DNA of 64,000 bases, taken from assembly GCA_943370285.1 (NCBI GenBank), contig CALRQJ020000018.1, positions 21,256 to 85,255 on the forward strand, written 5' to 3'. A program made the translations under genes and the position numbers. Source of the stretch: CALRQJ02 sp943370285 (GTDB lineage: Bacteria; Bacteroidota; Bacteroidia; Chitinophagales; Chitinophagaceae). The notes beneath the pieces were generated by a model, which did not search any database, was not told where the DNA came from, and saw only the letters and a program-made list of their open reading frames with translations. Positions 36,996 to 46,257 of this stretch are shown one piece after another (position 1 is the stretch's first letter; each line of letters begins with the position of its first letter).

Positions 36996-37592
36996 ATGAA
37001 ACTTGAAGAAATATTAACTCAAAGAAGTGGCAATACATGTGAGCTTTGTCAATCAACCCATAATGTACAGCTATTAGAAGTGCTGCCGCAAGACCAAAGA
37101 AATGAATCGAATTGCATGATGGCCTGTGCCACATGCAAAGCTCAGATTGAAAAGAAGGAAGAGCCGAATAGCCTTCATTGGGCAGCTTGTTTACCCGAAG
37201 CTATGTGGAGTGAGGTCCTGGGCATTAAGGTAACAGCATGGCGAATGCTTAACCGCTTTCGAAACGAAACTTGGGCGGCTGATAATTTAGAGATGCTGTA
37301 TCTTGATGATGAACATTTAGCATGGGCAAAAGCCACCGGCGATCATGAAAATGATGCCACGGTTACATTACATAAAGATGCTAACGGCCATATTTTACAA
37401 ACAGGCGATGTGGTGGTACTTACTAAATCATTAGATGTAAAAGGGTCTTCACTTAATGCAAAGATGGGAACCGTTGTAAAAAACATTCGACTAGTTGAAG
37501 ACAATACCGAGCAAATTGAAGGCAAAATAGAAGGTCAGGTTATTGTGATTTTGACCAAATATGTTAGAAAACAGAACGCAACGGCTAACTAA
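36996..37592 (+). CDS. PhnA-like zinc-ribbon protein
   Basis: This 198-residue protein has an N-terminal zinc ribbon (CELCQS about residue 14 and CATCKAQ about residue 46). A middle region follows, and the C-terminal PhnA domain contains GDVVVLTKSLDVKGSSLNAKMGT and VKNIRLVEDN. Despite the old name, PhnA of this type is not established as a phosphonate enzyme. It follows the helicase at 26 bases and may be co-transcribed, ending in a shared bidirectional terminator. Confidence 0.85.
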   Translation: MKLEEILTQRSGNTCELCQSTHNVQLLEVLPQDQRNESNCMMACATCKAQIEKKEEPNSLHWAACLPEAMWSEVLGIKVTAWRMLNRFRNETWAADNLEMLYLDDEHLAWAKATGDHENDATVTLHKDANGHILQTGDVVVLTKSLDVKGSSLNAKMGTVVKNIRLVEDNTEQIEGKIEGQVIVILTKYVRKQNATAN

Positions 37593-37613
37593 AACAATTC
37601 TAACTTAAAGCAC

Positions 37614-37651
37614 AAAAAAACGGCTATTCTTGTTGAGAACAGCCGTTTTTT
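37614..37651. terminator. Bidirectional terminator between PhnA and CHRD genes
   Basis: The arms AAAAAACGGCT and AGCCGTTTTTT enclose an inner TTCT/AGAA stem (one A-C mismatch) and a TGTTG loop. Each strand ends in a T-run after the hairpin, so it serves both convergent genes. Confidence 0.9.
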
Positions 37652-37667
37652 ATTGTTGTAAGCGCTT

Positions 37668-38120
37668 TTAGTTAAAAGTAATTTGACCTCTAACCTCACC
37701 GCCCGGGTTAGTGGCTGTGTGAATATTTACGTAGTAGCGGCCGTTTAATAAATCTTCTTCTTTAATAGCAATACCATCAATGTACAAAGAACCGGAGAAT
37801 GTACCGGATGGCGCTGCGGTAAAACCGCTAAAGGCTTGAAAAACACCGGCATTGGCTCCTGCACCTGCAATACCATGAATGTGCATACCGGTTGCATTAC
37901 CAGTTAATCCGCCCCAAGTTACTTTGTAATAAAGTGTTCTTGCAGCACGGCTGTACACCACATCAAGCGAACCTGCCCCAGTGGTAACAACAGCAGGTAC
38001 TTCTTGTGCACCTGTTAAAGCGATTCCAGATTTAGAAAAAGGCACTTCCTCGTCTTTTGAACAAGAAGTAAGCACAACAGATAGTAACCCTATCAGTAAA
38101 AATGATTTAACGAACTTCAT
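37668..38120 (-). CDS. CHRD-domain lipoprotein
   Basis: This 150-residue protein has a lipoprotein signal (LLSVVLTSCSKDEE). A single CHRD domain follows: ALTGAQEVPAVVT, TGMHIHGIAGAGANAG and the C-terminal YYVNIHTATNPGGEVRGQI, with the usual His positions. The domain is named for chordin; its role in bacteria is unclear, probably a beta-sandwich exposed outside the cell. It is monocistronic. Confidence 0.92.
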   Translation of the reverse strand: MKFVKSFLLIGLLSVVLTSCSKDEEVPFSKSGIALTGAQEVPAVVTTGAGSLDVVYSRAARTLYYKVTWGGLTGNATGMHIHGIAGAGANAGVFQAFSGFTAAPSGTFSGSLYIDGIAIKEEDLLNGRYYVNIHTATNPGGEVRGQITFN

Positions 38121-38521
38121 AAGTGTAGTATTTTATTGGTTATACGAATATATAAGGTTTTTGGATGCTAACCACAGAATTTACTTTGGTTTGTGACCAA
38201 TAAAGATAACAGATTGAGTATTAAAATGTTCGCAAAAAGCAGATTTAATGGAATTTAAAGGCCTCTACCTAACGATAAAAAAATAGAAAAACAGCCAATC
38301 CAAAATCGCATTTTCTCCAACTTGTAAAGGGATTTTTCAAAGCGTAATTAAACATGACGACTGTCATAAAATGACAAAATAGGTTGAAGTAATTTTATTG
38401 TCTCTTATTGAGCATCAGGCAGTTAACGCTGTTTATATTCTTTCTACACCGGTCGCTGCTGCCTACTTTTTCATCAGTTCATTGACGTATTATCATAATT
38501 GCATCATTTAAATTTTAAGTT
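38121..38521. other. 401-base intergenic region with repeated half-sites
   Basis: This divergent spacer separates the CHRD and lipoprotein genes. The notable element is a run of alternating ATGAC/GTCAT half-sites at 38354-38376 (annotated separately). No ORF above 30 codons with support, and no RNA gene, was seen. Confidence 0.6.
38354..38376. promoter_or_regulatory. Triple ATGAC/GTCAT half-site cluster
   Basis: ATGAC, then TGTCAT, then ATGACA, each in inverted order to the next, with spacers of 3 bases. The second and third form a perfect 6-bp inverted repeat. This is a candidate site for a dimeric regulator of either divergent gene. Confidence 0.45.
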
Positions 38522-39052
38522 ATGAAAACCCTGTCTTATCTATCCGGCTTGCTCATTTTGTTAGTTATCATACTAGGCTGCGCAGCACCCAAAAAACCCG
38601 TAGTACAACAAGCTCCAATAATCATTGAAAAAGAACGAATTATTAGTAAATCATTTGATGCTGTTTGGCAATCGGCAATAGAATGGTTCGCCACCCACAA
38701 TACTCCCATAAAAAATTTGGATAAAAGCTCGGGGCTAATTTCTACTGAGTATAGTGTTTCCATTGGCGATGCTTATCGGTATATGTCATGTGGTACCGGC
38801 ACTTCAACTTTTACTGGCAAAACAGAAATCAATAATCACACCGGTAATTTTAATGTGCTCATTAAAAAATTAGCCGACAATTCTACCAAAATTAGTGTGA
38901 ATGTATTCTTTGGTTGTACCATCAATAAGTACAAATACAAAAGCTTATTAAGTACAGAATATGTGCTAGAATCAAGTACAAGAGCCAATTGTTCTTCTAA
39001 AGGTGCTTTAGAAAGAGAAATTTTGAATTATCTAGAAGCAGGAACAAACTAG
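38522..39052 (+). CDS. Hypothetical lipoprotein
   Basis: This 176-residue protein has a lipoprotein signal (LLVIILGCAAPKK). A soluble domain contains FDAVWQSAIEWFATHN and later NHTGNFNVLIKKLADNSTKISV, resembling in outline the small ligand-binding or BamC-like folds found in outer-membrane lipoproteins. I cannot name the family. Three Cys occur in the C-terminal half. It begins a row of four same-strand secreted-protein genes. Confidence 0.65.
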   Translation: MKTLSYLSGLLILLVIILGCAAPKKPVVQQAPIIIEKERIISKSFDAVWQSAIEWFATHNTPIKNLDKSSGLISTEYSVSIGDAYRYMSCGTGTSTFTGKTEINNHTGNFNVLIKKLADNSTKISVNVFFGCTINKYKYKSLLSTEYVLESSTRANCSSKGALEREILNYLEAGTN

Positions 39053-39103
39053 AGGTCAAAACACTTCTTCATTGCTGTATTTCAGTATTAAAAACTGATT
39101 TGT

Positions 39104-39943
39104 ATGCACACTAAACTTCATATCTACTTGTGTAGGAAATTACAGTTAGGTTTTTTGGGCATTTTATTAAGCCTAACAGGAATAACGCAATCCGGGTTTC
39201 CATACACCTATGCAGATAATATAATGTATTATCCCAAACTAACCTATCGTACCCAGCGTATTGAAGCTATTAAACAAGGTCTAACAAAATCGCTAGAGCA
39301 AGTAGTACAAGTTTACGATATAAAAACAGCAAGTACTATCAATGCTAAAGACATCAAAAACTTTACTGTATTTGATGATAGAATTGAAGTTGATTTAAAA
39401 TCGAAGAAAAAAGACAATATCATTTGGCTGTATGCTGCGATAGATGATAGCACCATGATATTCTTTGGCAAACAAAATGCCGGTACTTTTATTTTTCTGC
39501 CAGGTGTGGCAAATTTTGGCTTTGCCAATTTTGATGCAGCACAGCAATTGGCGGATAATATTTATGCCTTGCAATATCCGGTGATTAATCGACTGAGAGA
39601 TTCCATACTATTGTCATTTAGGACTAAAGTCAAATCGTTTAGAAACACAAACAGAATAGCAACCCCAACAGATGTACAGCAAAAACTATTTGAAAGAGCA
39701 GATAGCGTAAGCGAACAGGATGATTATTTTGAAGCTATCAGATTGTATTTAAGGGCTATTTCAATGGATGAAATGGCCTATCCAACAGCCTATGCCAACT
39801 TAGCATTACTATATGCTCACATCAACTATTTTGACTATGCTATTATGTATATGAAATCTTATCTAATGCTAGAAATTGATGTAGAAAAACAACGTGTGGC
39901 ATTAGATAAATTGTATGAATGGGAAGGCATTATTTATTACTAA
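39104..39943 (+). CDS. Secreted TPR protein (copy A of a pair)
   Basis: This 279-residue protein has a signal region (LGFLGILLSLTGITQ). A unique middle domain with PH-like beta strands (IKNFTVFDDRIEVDLKSKKK) follows, then a C-terminal TPR unit of about 80 residues (AIRLYLRAISMDEMAYP; AYANLALLYAHINYF). The next gene has the same plan and a similar C-terminal end (L-x-WE-x-I). No known family was recognised. Confidence 0.65.
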   Translation: MHTKLHIYLCRKLQLGFLGILLSLTGITQSGFPYTYADNIMYYPKLTYRTQRIEAIKQGLTKSLEQVVQVYDIKTASTINAKDIKNFTVFDDRIEVDLKSKKKDNIIWLYAAIDDSTMIFFGKQNAGTFIFLPGVANFGFANFDAAQQLADNIYALQYPVINRLRDSILLSFRTKVKSFRNTNRIATPTDVQQKLFERADSVSEQDDYFEAIRLYLRAISMDEMAYPTAYANLALLYAHINYFDYAIMYMKSYLMLEIDVEKQRVALDKLYEWEGIIYY

Positions 39944-39959
39944 CTTTCAACCCAATACC

Positions 39960-40790
39960 ATGCTACGTAGAATAGGTTGCTTCATTGGTATATGGCTTTA
40001 CTTTATCAATATTAATATTGTTTTGGGCAACGATAGTCTTAAACAAGTAGCTAATTATAAAGATTCGATGCTTCGCATTGAATTTAAACAGGCAAATTAT
40101 AAATTGTACCAAACATTTATTCAACAACAATCTGCCATACAAATTCATGTAGATATAGGCTATACTGCACTCAATTTAGGGACACCGCTACAAATTGAAT
40201 TAACTGACACTGCATTTCGTTTTATATGTGCTGAAAATAAAAATGTCGAAATACATTTTGCATCGCTTACCAATCATAAATTAAAAATTTACAACGCAAC
40301 CAATAGTATTCAGAGCGGAGGTTCACTAGAAGTTAGCAGATTGAAGATTGGAAATATTATGATTAGCATGAGCAGTGACAGACAGTATATGCTCAACGCC
40401 ATCAAAAATCAATTTGTAAAAATTCAACAGCTTACAAATGATATTCAGTTTCAAATAAACCAGTTTGATGTTTGGATAGCAGACTATCATAATTCAACGG
40501 AGAAACCCGTTACCACTGAATTACAACGACGCCTTATAATCCAAGCTGATGCAGCAACCAAATTATACCAATACGAAAAATCAATTGCGTTGAATAATGC
40601 CATAATACAATTGCATCCTACTTCTTATCCTTCTGTTTACATGAATATTGCCGTATTACAAGCAGAAACAAATCGATTGCATGCTGCCATTTACAACATG
40701 AAAAAATACTTACTGTTTAAGCTGGATACTACTGAAGCAACATTTGCCAAAACCAAAATCAATGAATGGGAGATTATCTTGAATAACTAA
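39960..40790 (+). CDS. Secreted TPR protein (copy B of a pair)
   Basis: This 276-residue protein has a signal peptide (MLRRIGCFIGIWLYFININIV). The C-terminal TPR unit (SIALNNAIIQLHPTSYPSVY; MNIAVLQAETNRLHAAIYNM) ends in INEWEIILNN, matching the end of the preceding gene. The two are probably diverged tandem duplicates. The ATG at 39960 is 16 bases after the previous stop; the frame extends upstream to 39915 but the signal peptide fixes the start. Confidence 0.65.
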   Translation: MLRRIGCFIGIWLYFININIVLGNDSLKQVANYKDSMLRIEFKQANYKLYQTFIQQQSAIQIHVDIGYTALNLGTPLQIELTDTAFRFICAENKNVEIHFASLTNHKLKIYNATNSIQSGGSLEVSRLKIGNIMISMSSDRQYMLNAIKNQFVKIQQLTNDIQFQINQFDVWIADYHNSTEKPVTTELQRRLIIQADAATKLYQYEKSIALNNAIIQLHPTSYPSVYMNIAVLQAETNRLHAAIYNMKKYLLFKLDTTEATFAKTKINEWEIILNN

Positions 40791-40800
40791 ACCAGTCATC

Positions 40801-42000
40801 ATGACACGTAATATTTACATCACAACAATCCTAATACTAGCAATATCAAATACAACTATTTGGTGTCAATCAAATGTTGATTGGAACAGAACCGGTTCTT
40901 CCAAATCAGCTATCGGACAATTAGAAAATATAAGCGGCCAAAAAATTAATCGTTATGGTGGAAGTTATTCTTCTAACTATGATATGAATGCAATGGTAAC
41001 TGGCATGGTTGCACAAAGTATGGTGAATGCATTATTCAACAATAACAAAAGTTATCCGCAAGTTAAAGAGGTAAAAGTGAGTCCAATGTATTTAACGATG
41101 GGCATTGCCGGCGAACAACAAAGAGTGCAAGAAGCATTAAAAGTTGACCGTTATAATCGGCTAATGAAGTCATATAAATTTTTAAAAGATAGTGCTGCTT
41201 TAAAATATGCCAAATTCGAACTTAAAAAAAATGATCTTGCTAAACTAGACTCCGCCTTTATGGCGCTTCAAAAAAAATTAATTGGAGATAGGTTAAAAAC
41301 AGACAATGAGCAAGCTAAAAAATTATTGGCCAGATTAGAAAGCAAGGTCCCCTATCCAAACAATGAAAAATTCAATACTTCATTAAAAGACTTAAAACCA
41401 GGAGATGTATTGTTATTTGAACCTAGGTACACTAACCTCTCTGATAAAATACAAGGCGTAGGTGTTGTGCTTGCAGATGGGGTTGGCGAATTATTAGGTA
41501 CAGGAAATGTAAATGAGTCTAAGATTTCTCATACCATTACTTTTTTAAAAGAAGAAAATGGTAAACGTTTGTACATGGACAATATGCCAAACGAAGGACC
41601 GGTAATTATCGATGAAAATGAAATGAAAAAAAGATATACCGGCCGAGCTGCATCTGTAGCTTCTTTGCAAAACAGTTATATGGCTGTACCACTTAATGAA
41701 GCAGAAACTGAAAAACTATGGGACAAAGCCAAAGAAATGGCTACTCAAAATATTGAACTCAGAAAAACACAAGGTTATAACAGTGATATGATAGATTGGG
41801 AAAATACCATGTATGGAGCCTGGGGCAAAAAAAATGTGGTTTGCTCTGAAGCAAGTTGGGGATTAATTAGAGCCACCGGTAGAGATTTACCCTTATCAAA
41901 ATCATGGGTAACCATAGCCGGAGGCGTAGATTTTAGCCCATCAGATTTTTATAATTACAAACAAAACTTTTTGATCAAAAGAATAAATCTCACTGAATAA
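40801..42000 (+). CDS. Secreted protein with possible permuted papain-like (C92/YiiX) domain
   Basis: This 399-residue protein has a signal peptide (ITTILILAISNTTIWC). A helical region (about 40-190) precedes a C-terminal domain beginning LKDLKPGDVLLFEP. It then shows SKISHTITFLKE (candidate catalytic His) and VVCSEASWGLI (candidate Cys), the order seen in permuted NlpC/P60 enzymes of the YiiX/YaeF group. It may be a peptidoglycan or lipid amidase; this is inference from three short motifs. It is the last gene of the secreted row, ten bases after the TPR pair. Confidence 0.6.
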   Translation: MTRNIYITTILILAISNTTIWCQSNVDWNRTGSSKSAIGQLENISGQKINRYGGSYSSNYDMNAMVTGMVAQSMVNALFNNNKSYPQVKEVKVSPMYLTMGIAGEQQRVQEALKVDRYNRLMKSYKFLKDSAALKYAKFELKKNDLAKLDSAFMALQKKLIGDRLKTDNEQAKKLLARLESKVPYPNNEKFNTSLKDLKPGDVLLFEPRYTNLSDKIQGVGVVLADGVGELLGTGNVNESKISHTITFLKEENGKRLYMDNMPNEGPVIIDENEMKKRYTGRAASVASLQNSYMAVPLNEAETEKLWDKAKEMATQNIELRKTQGYNSDMIDWENTMYGAWGKKNVVCSEASWGLIRATGRDLPLSKSWVTIAGGVDFSPSDFYNYKQNFLIKRINLTE

Positions 42001-42057
42001 GTAATTCGAAATTTTCGACCAGAAGATAATAACTTTTTTTCATCAACCAACAACAAC

Positions 42058-43137
42058 TTATTGCATACTAAAACTCAATTGCTTAATCAATTCTACGGGT
42101 AGTGCCGGCAACTTTTTTCGTTCAATTAAATAAGTAGATAGACCTGATAAATCTCTATACACATAATGGCGATTTAAAGCTCCCTCTAAATATCCCGAGC
42201 CACTGGTATTACCTGTACCAACTCTTAAGCCAATCATTCTACGTACCATAATCAAATGCTTGTGGCGCCAATTACTTAATAGGTGGTCTATTTCTATCAA
42301 ACTATCTAATATTTGATACGACGTCTGAAACATCGGAAAATCTCTATACAACATAATAAACAAAGCTGATCGCATTGCGGCCGGAGAAAAATTAGCCCTT
42401 AATAGTTGCAACACTTCTTCGCCATGATCGGCAGGATTTTGCTCAAAAAATACATAATCAAAATCGTTTATTTTATTCTGCTCTCTTTCGGTTAAACTTT
42501 CGTTGTAACGTTTTCTATATTCAACCCAAAAAGGGTGCATATTAACCGAAGCATCAGCAGCATAACCAGCCCAAAAATCAGCCTTAAAAAAAGGCATTCT
42601 TTCTAGCCATCTGTTTACTACTTGCAACAAATTTTGTTGTTCTTCTGCATTATTAATAGCATCATAATGTGTTTGAGTAAAACCGCCTTCATTCGTTCTT
42701 TTATAATAAGCGGCGTGATGTCTATTATCCATCGCTAAGCCTAACCGAGCTTCAATCAACCTAAATTGCACACTTTGGAAACCTGATGAAGGTGTAAGCA
42801 AATTGCGAAACTCTAAAAAATCTAACGGTGTCATGGTATCTAAAATGTTCACCTGTTGATTGAGCAGAGAAAGAATACGAGTTACACGATTTAATCGATG
42901 TCTTACCAAATTCAAATCTTCTGAATTATCATTGATTTCATCTTTACCAAAAACTCCCATCGTATAATCTAGTTCAAACAAAATTTGTTTAAACCATAAT
43001 TCATATGCTTGGTGAATAATGATAAATAACATTTCGTCGTGTGCCGGCTGTTGTCCACTTTCAAAACTTTTAGGATGTTGGCTGTTGAGTACAGCATCTA
43101 ATTGTAAATAATCGTTGTAATAGAGTCGCTTCTCCAT
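42058..43137 (-). CDS. kynA: Tryptophan 2,3-dioxygenase
   Basis: This 359-residue haem enzyme oxidises L-tryptophan to N-formylkynurenine, the first step of the kynurenine pathway. Family signatures are FIIIHQAYELWFKQILFELD near the N-terminus, TPSSGFQSVQFRLIEARLG, and the late HKHLIMVRRMIGLRVGTGNT. It is longer than the usual bacterial form of about 280 residues and closer to the eukaryotic and Bacteroidota type. It is monocistronic; no other kynurenine genes are adjacent. Confidence 0.95.
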   Translation of the reverse strand: MEKRLYYNDYLQLDAVLNSQHPKSFESGQQPAHDEMLFIIIHQAYELWFKQILFELDYTMGVFGKDEINDNSEDLNLVRHRLNRVTRILSLLNQQVNILDTMTPLDFLEFRNLLTPSSGFQSVQFRLIEARLGLAMDNRHHAAYYKRTNEGGFTQTHYDAINNAEEQQNLLQVVNRWLERMPFFKADFWAGYAADASVNMHPFWVEYRKRYNESLTEREQNKINDFDYVFFEQNPADHGEEVLQLLRANFSPAAMRSALFIMLYRDFPMFQTSYQILDSLIEIDHLLSNWRHKHLIMVRRMIGLRVGTGNTSGSGYLEGALNRHYVYRDLSGLSTYLIERKKLPALPVELIKQLSFSMQ

Positions 43138-43247
43138 ATGGCTGTTTTAGGGTAGGCAAATATAATGCTATTCATACGCCAGTTTGTAGCATTAGTTCTA
43201 CACCGAAAAAATAAAAGTCGAGTCGTTACCTGATTAATAAGTCACTT

Positions 43248-43267
43248 ACAATGATGAATATCATTGT
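43248..43267. promoter_or_regulatory. Perfect 8-bp inverted repeat upstream of queD
   Basis: ACAATGAT and ATCATTGT flank GAAT, 48 bases before the QueD ATG and about 110 from the divergent kynA start. This is a candidate operator for either gene; no matching known motif is recognised. Confidence 0.45.
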
Positions 43268-43315
43268 TTATGAACGTTTGCTGATTGACTTTTATGTGAT
43301 AATATTAATCATTTC

Positions 43316-43669
43316 ATGCTGCTATATAAAGATTTTAGTTTTGATGCCGCCCACTATCTTACTAAAGTTCCTGACGGCCATAAATGTGCTGTAATGCATG
43401 GGCATACTTATCATTTAAGGATTTGGATAAATGGACCAATTAATGTACAAGGATGGGTGATGGATTTTGCAGCCATTAAACAAAAAGCAGCTGCAGTGAT
43501 TGATGTAGTTGATCATCATTGTTTGAATACAGTTGAGGGTTTAGAAAATCCCACTTGTGAATTATTCGCTGTTTGGCTGTGGAATAAATTGAAAAAAGAA
43601 ATTCCGTTACTACATAAAATTACTTTGCAGGAAACACCAACTAGTGGTGTAGAATATGCAGGTGAATAA
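43316..43669 (+). CDS. queD: 6-carboxytetrahydropterin synthase (QueD)
   Basis: This 117-residue enzyme converts dihydroneopterin triphosphate to 6-carboxytetrahydropterin in queuosine synthesis. The zinc His residues lie in FDAAHYL and MHGHTYHL, the catalytic Cys in HKCAVMHGH, and VDHHCLN and PTCELFAVWLW supply the remaining active-site His and Glu. Its length is typical. It is followed ten bases later by a flavin-binding-fold protein. No preQ1 riboswitch was recognised upstream. Confidence 0.93.
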   Translation: MLLYKDFSFDAAHYLTKVPDGHKCAVMHGHTYHLRIWINGPINVQGWVMDFAAIKQKAAAVIDVVDHHCLNTVEGLENPTCELFAVWLWNKLKKEIPLLHKITLQETPTSGVEYAGE

Positions 43670-43679
43670 TTCTACAACC

Positions 43680-44126
43680 ATGTCAAACGAAAATGTAATC
43701 CCTATTAAAATACTAGATTTTATAGAAGCACAAACCGTGTTGACAATGGCAGTAGTATCACCGGAAAATAAGCCGTACTGTGCCAGTTGTTTTTACACAT
43801 TTGATTCATCAAATGCATTGCTGGTTTTTAAATCCGAAACAGCTACCCAACATATTGAATATGGTCTATTTCATGCTGCAGTTGGCGGTACAATTTTACC
43901 CGATGCATTAATCAAAACAATGGTTAGAGGTATTCAATTTGAGGGTAAATTGTTGCCGCATGAAAATCCATTTTTATCGCATGCAAAAACAATGTATTAC
44001 CGAAAATATCCATTTGCAGCTGCTATGAATGGACATATTTGGATTATTGAATTAAACCAAATAAAATATACCGATAATACACTTGGCTTTGGCAAAAAAT
44101 TGCATTGGCAAAAAAAATCTATTTAA
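43680..44126 (+). CDS. Pyridoxamine 5'-phosphate oxidase-family protein
   Basis: This 148-residue protein has a split beta-barrel FMN-binding fold. VLTMAVVSPENKPYCASCFY, STFVF-like strands (LLVFKSETATQH) and VRGIQFEGKL match the general family of small PNPOx-like proteins, often of the YhbP type. The substrate is unknown. The ATG at 43680 is chosen over an in-frame ATG at 43656, which overlaps queD. Its end overlaps the convergent amidase gene by eight bases. Confidence 0.75.
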   Translation: MSNENVIPIKILDFIEAQTVLTMAVVSPENKPYCASCFYTFDSSNALLVFKSETATQHIEYGLFHAAVGGTILPDALIKTMVRGIQFEGKLLPHENPFLSHAKTMYYRKYPFAAAMNGHIWIIELNQIKYTDNTLGFGKKLHWQKKSI

Positions 44127-45774
44127 ACATTGGCGGATGCATTTCCTCCCAAGGTGTGGCATCTTGATAAGCTTTAGCCAAGCGTAAAATACTAGCTTCA
44201 TCATACAATTTTCCAATGAAGGTAATGCTGGTGGGCAGATTCGTTCTTTTATCAAAACCTGTTGGCACACATACCACCGGATGACCGGTTAAATTGGTAA
44301 TAGCCGTTTGATTACCGCTACCTCGTGTAGGACAAATAATCACATCATACTGACTAATTAACGCATTTACTTTTTGCATGAGCAAATATCGATGACGTTG
44401 AGCATTGATGTATTCTACCGCTGGTATTAATCTTGCCGTTCTAAACTGATTGGGCCAGTCGTTTTTACCTTGCATGGTTAATTCATCATCGATATTAAAC
44501 CGAGTTAAGGCATCAAACTGTGCTGCACATTCTGCACTAATAATCACATCCATCATATTAAAACTGTATGCGCCACTATCCGGAAAAATGACAGGCTCAA
44601 GCTGAACTCCCATTTGTTTGAATGCTGACAATACTTTCCATTCACTTCTTGAAGTATCTGCAATGCGATCAAAATAATTTTTAGCGTAACCTACTTTGAG
44701 TTGCTTGATATTTTGATTGGGTTTATAGTTGAATGGTTTGTCTACAGCACATAAATCTTTACCATCTGTACCATGAATATAATTGAAGACAATTGCAGCA
44801 TCTGCGGCGGAACGGCATATCGGCCCTACTTTATCTAGACTATAACTCAATGCCATCGCACCACTCCTACTTATACTGCCAAATGTTGGTCTTAGACCGG
44901 TAGCACCACAAGTAGATGAAGGAGAAACAATACTACCCCAAGTTTCAGTTCCAATTGCAAAAGGAACTAAACCTGCTACTGTTCCTGAAGCCGAACCGGC
45001 AGAAGAACCTGATGAACCATATCTTAAATTCCAAGGATTTTTTGTTCTGCCACCAAACCAATAATCACCCATTGCCAAAGCACCTAAAGTAAATTTCACT
45101 ATAAGTACGGCTCCGGCATCTTTTAATTTGCTGTACACATAAGCATCTTCTGCTACTACTTGATCTTTATAAGGCGCAGCACCCCAAGTTGTTTTAGTTC
45201 CTTTTACGGCAAATAAATCTTTTAATCCGTAAGGAATGCCATGCAATAAACCACGGTATTTTCCTTTAGCTAATTCATCATCGGCTTGTTTGGCTTGTTG
45301 CATAGCGATAGCTTCTGTAATGCTGATCACACATTGTAGCGAATCGCCATATTTTTTCAATCGTTCAATAAAAAATTGTGTTAATGCAACCGAACTGATT
45401 TTTTTTGATTTTATCAGCGCAGCCAATTGTTCTAAGGAATAAAAGGCTAAATCATTTTTATTAGCTGGTAATGAAATGTTGGTCGGAATATTCCAATTGA
45501 TGGGCTCTTGTTTGGCTGCAAACCGCATACCCGGCAGCATTGGACTTTGCCAAAGACTCAACGGAACGCTATTGTCTAATTGTTGTTGATGCATGTTTTT
45601 GTATAAACTGATATTGTCTTTAACATCAGTAAACATGGTGTCAATCTCTATTTGAGTAAAGGATAAATCAAAGAGTTTGGCTGCACTTTGAATGTCTTGC
45701 TTTTGAATTGTAGAATCTTGACTAAAGCAGACAGCAGTACTATTGATTAAAAGAAAAAACAAGAAATATCTCAT
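44119..45774 (-). CDS. Secreted amidase-signature-family enzyme
   Basis: This protein of about 551 residues has a signal peptide (RYFLFFLLINSTAVCFSQ). The amidase triad is visible: Lys in GIPYGLKDLFAV, and the serines in RYGSSGSSAGSASGTVAG and IGTETWGSIVSPSS. It is longer than GatA and exported, so it is not the tRNA amidotransferase; it probably hydrolyses amides in the periplasm. The frame reaches 45840, but the ATG at 45774 provides the signal peptide. Confidence 0.92.
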   Translation of the reverse strand: MRYFLFFLLINSTAVCFSQDSTIQKQDIQSAAKLFDLSFTQIEIDTMFTDVKDNISLYKNMHQQQLDNSVPLSLWQSPMLPGMRFAAKQEPINWNIPTNISLPANKNDLAFYSLEQLAALIKSKKISSVALTQFFIERLKKYGDSLQCVISITEAIAMQQAKQADDELAKGKYRGLLHGIPYGLKDLFAVKGTKTTWGAAPYKDQVVAEDAYVYSKLKDAGAVLIVKFTLGALAMGDYWFGGRTKNPWNLRYGSSGSSAGSASGTVAGLVPFAIGTETWGSIVSPSSTCGATGLRPTFGSISRSGAMALSYSLDKVGPICRSAADAAIVFNYIHGTDGKDLCAVDKPFNYKPNQNIKQLKVGYAKNYFDRIADTSRSEWKVLSAFKQMGVQLEPVIFPDSGAYSFNMMDVIISAECAAQFDALTRFNIDDELTMQGKNDWPNQFRTARLIPAVEYINAQRHRYLLMQKVNALISQYDVIICPTRGSGNQTAITNLTGHPVVCVPTGFDKRTNLPTSITFIGKLYDEASILRLAKAYQDATPWEEMHPPMFK

Positions 45775-45915
45775 AATGAATTGGTTTGCAGGCTCAAAAT
45801 AATCAAGATATCGTATCAAAAAGGTTTCTAGGTAGCGCAATTTTCAACAAAAGCGAGTATATTAGTTCTGGTTTTACATTTCAACGATTGCACTAACAAT
45901 TAAAACTTACCCTGT

Positions 45916-46248
45916 ATGTCATTTGAAAATACAGTAAACAACACCACTATTCGGGAATGGATAAATGCCAAGTTGAGCCCCCAAACGGTAGAATCAACAT
46001 TGCAATCTAAAGGCATGGATGCCATCAGTATTGAAAATTACTTAAAGGAGTTTAAGAAACAACGTGGTGCAAAACGCCAATTTACAGGATTTATATGGTT
46101 GGGTATTGGAGCTTTCTTAGGCTTTTTTAGTTGTGTGATGACATTAACGCATGCCATACCTATTTTATACGATGTCATACTCTATGGACTAACTATGGTA
46201 GCGATTATTATGATTTTGGTTGGGTTTTATTTTGTCTTTGAAGATTGA
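45916..46248 (+). CDS. Small two-helix membrane protein
   Basis: This 110-residue protein has a soluble N-terminal half resembling a short helical hairpin (INAKLSPQTVESTLQSKGMD). Two hydrophobic spans follow (about 55-75 and 84-106), and it ends FYFVFED. No family recognised. It is monocistronic and converges with the next gene ten bases on. Confidence 0.6.
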   Translation: MSFENTVNNTTIREWINAKLSPQTVESTLQSKGMDAISIENYLKEFKKQRGAKRQFTGFIWLGIGAFLGFFSCVMTLTHAIPILYDVILYGLTMVAIIMILVGFYFVFED

Positions 46249-46257
46249 GTATTATGC

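Noticed and set aside
43138..43315. preQ1 riboswitch before queD
   Set aside because: No pseudoknot-forming C-rich loop with A-rich tail was found; only an 8-bp palindrome is present.
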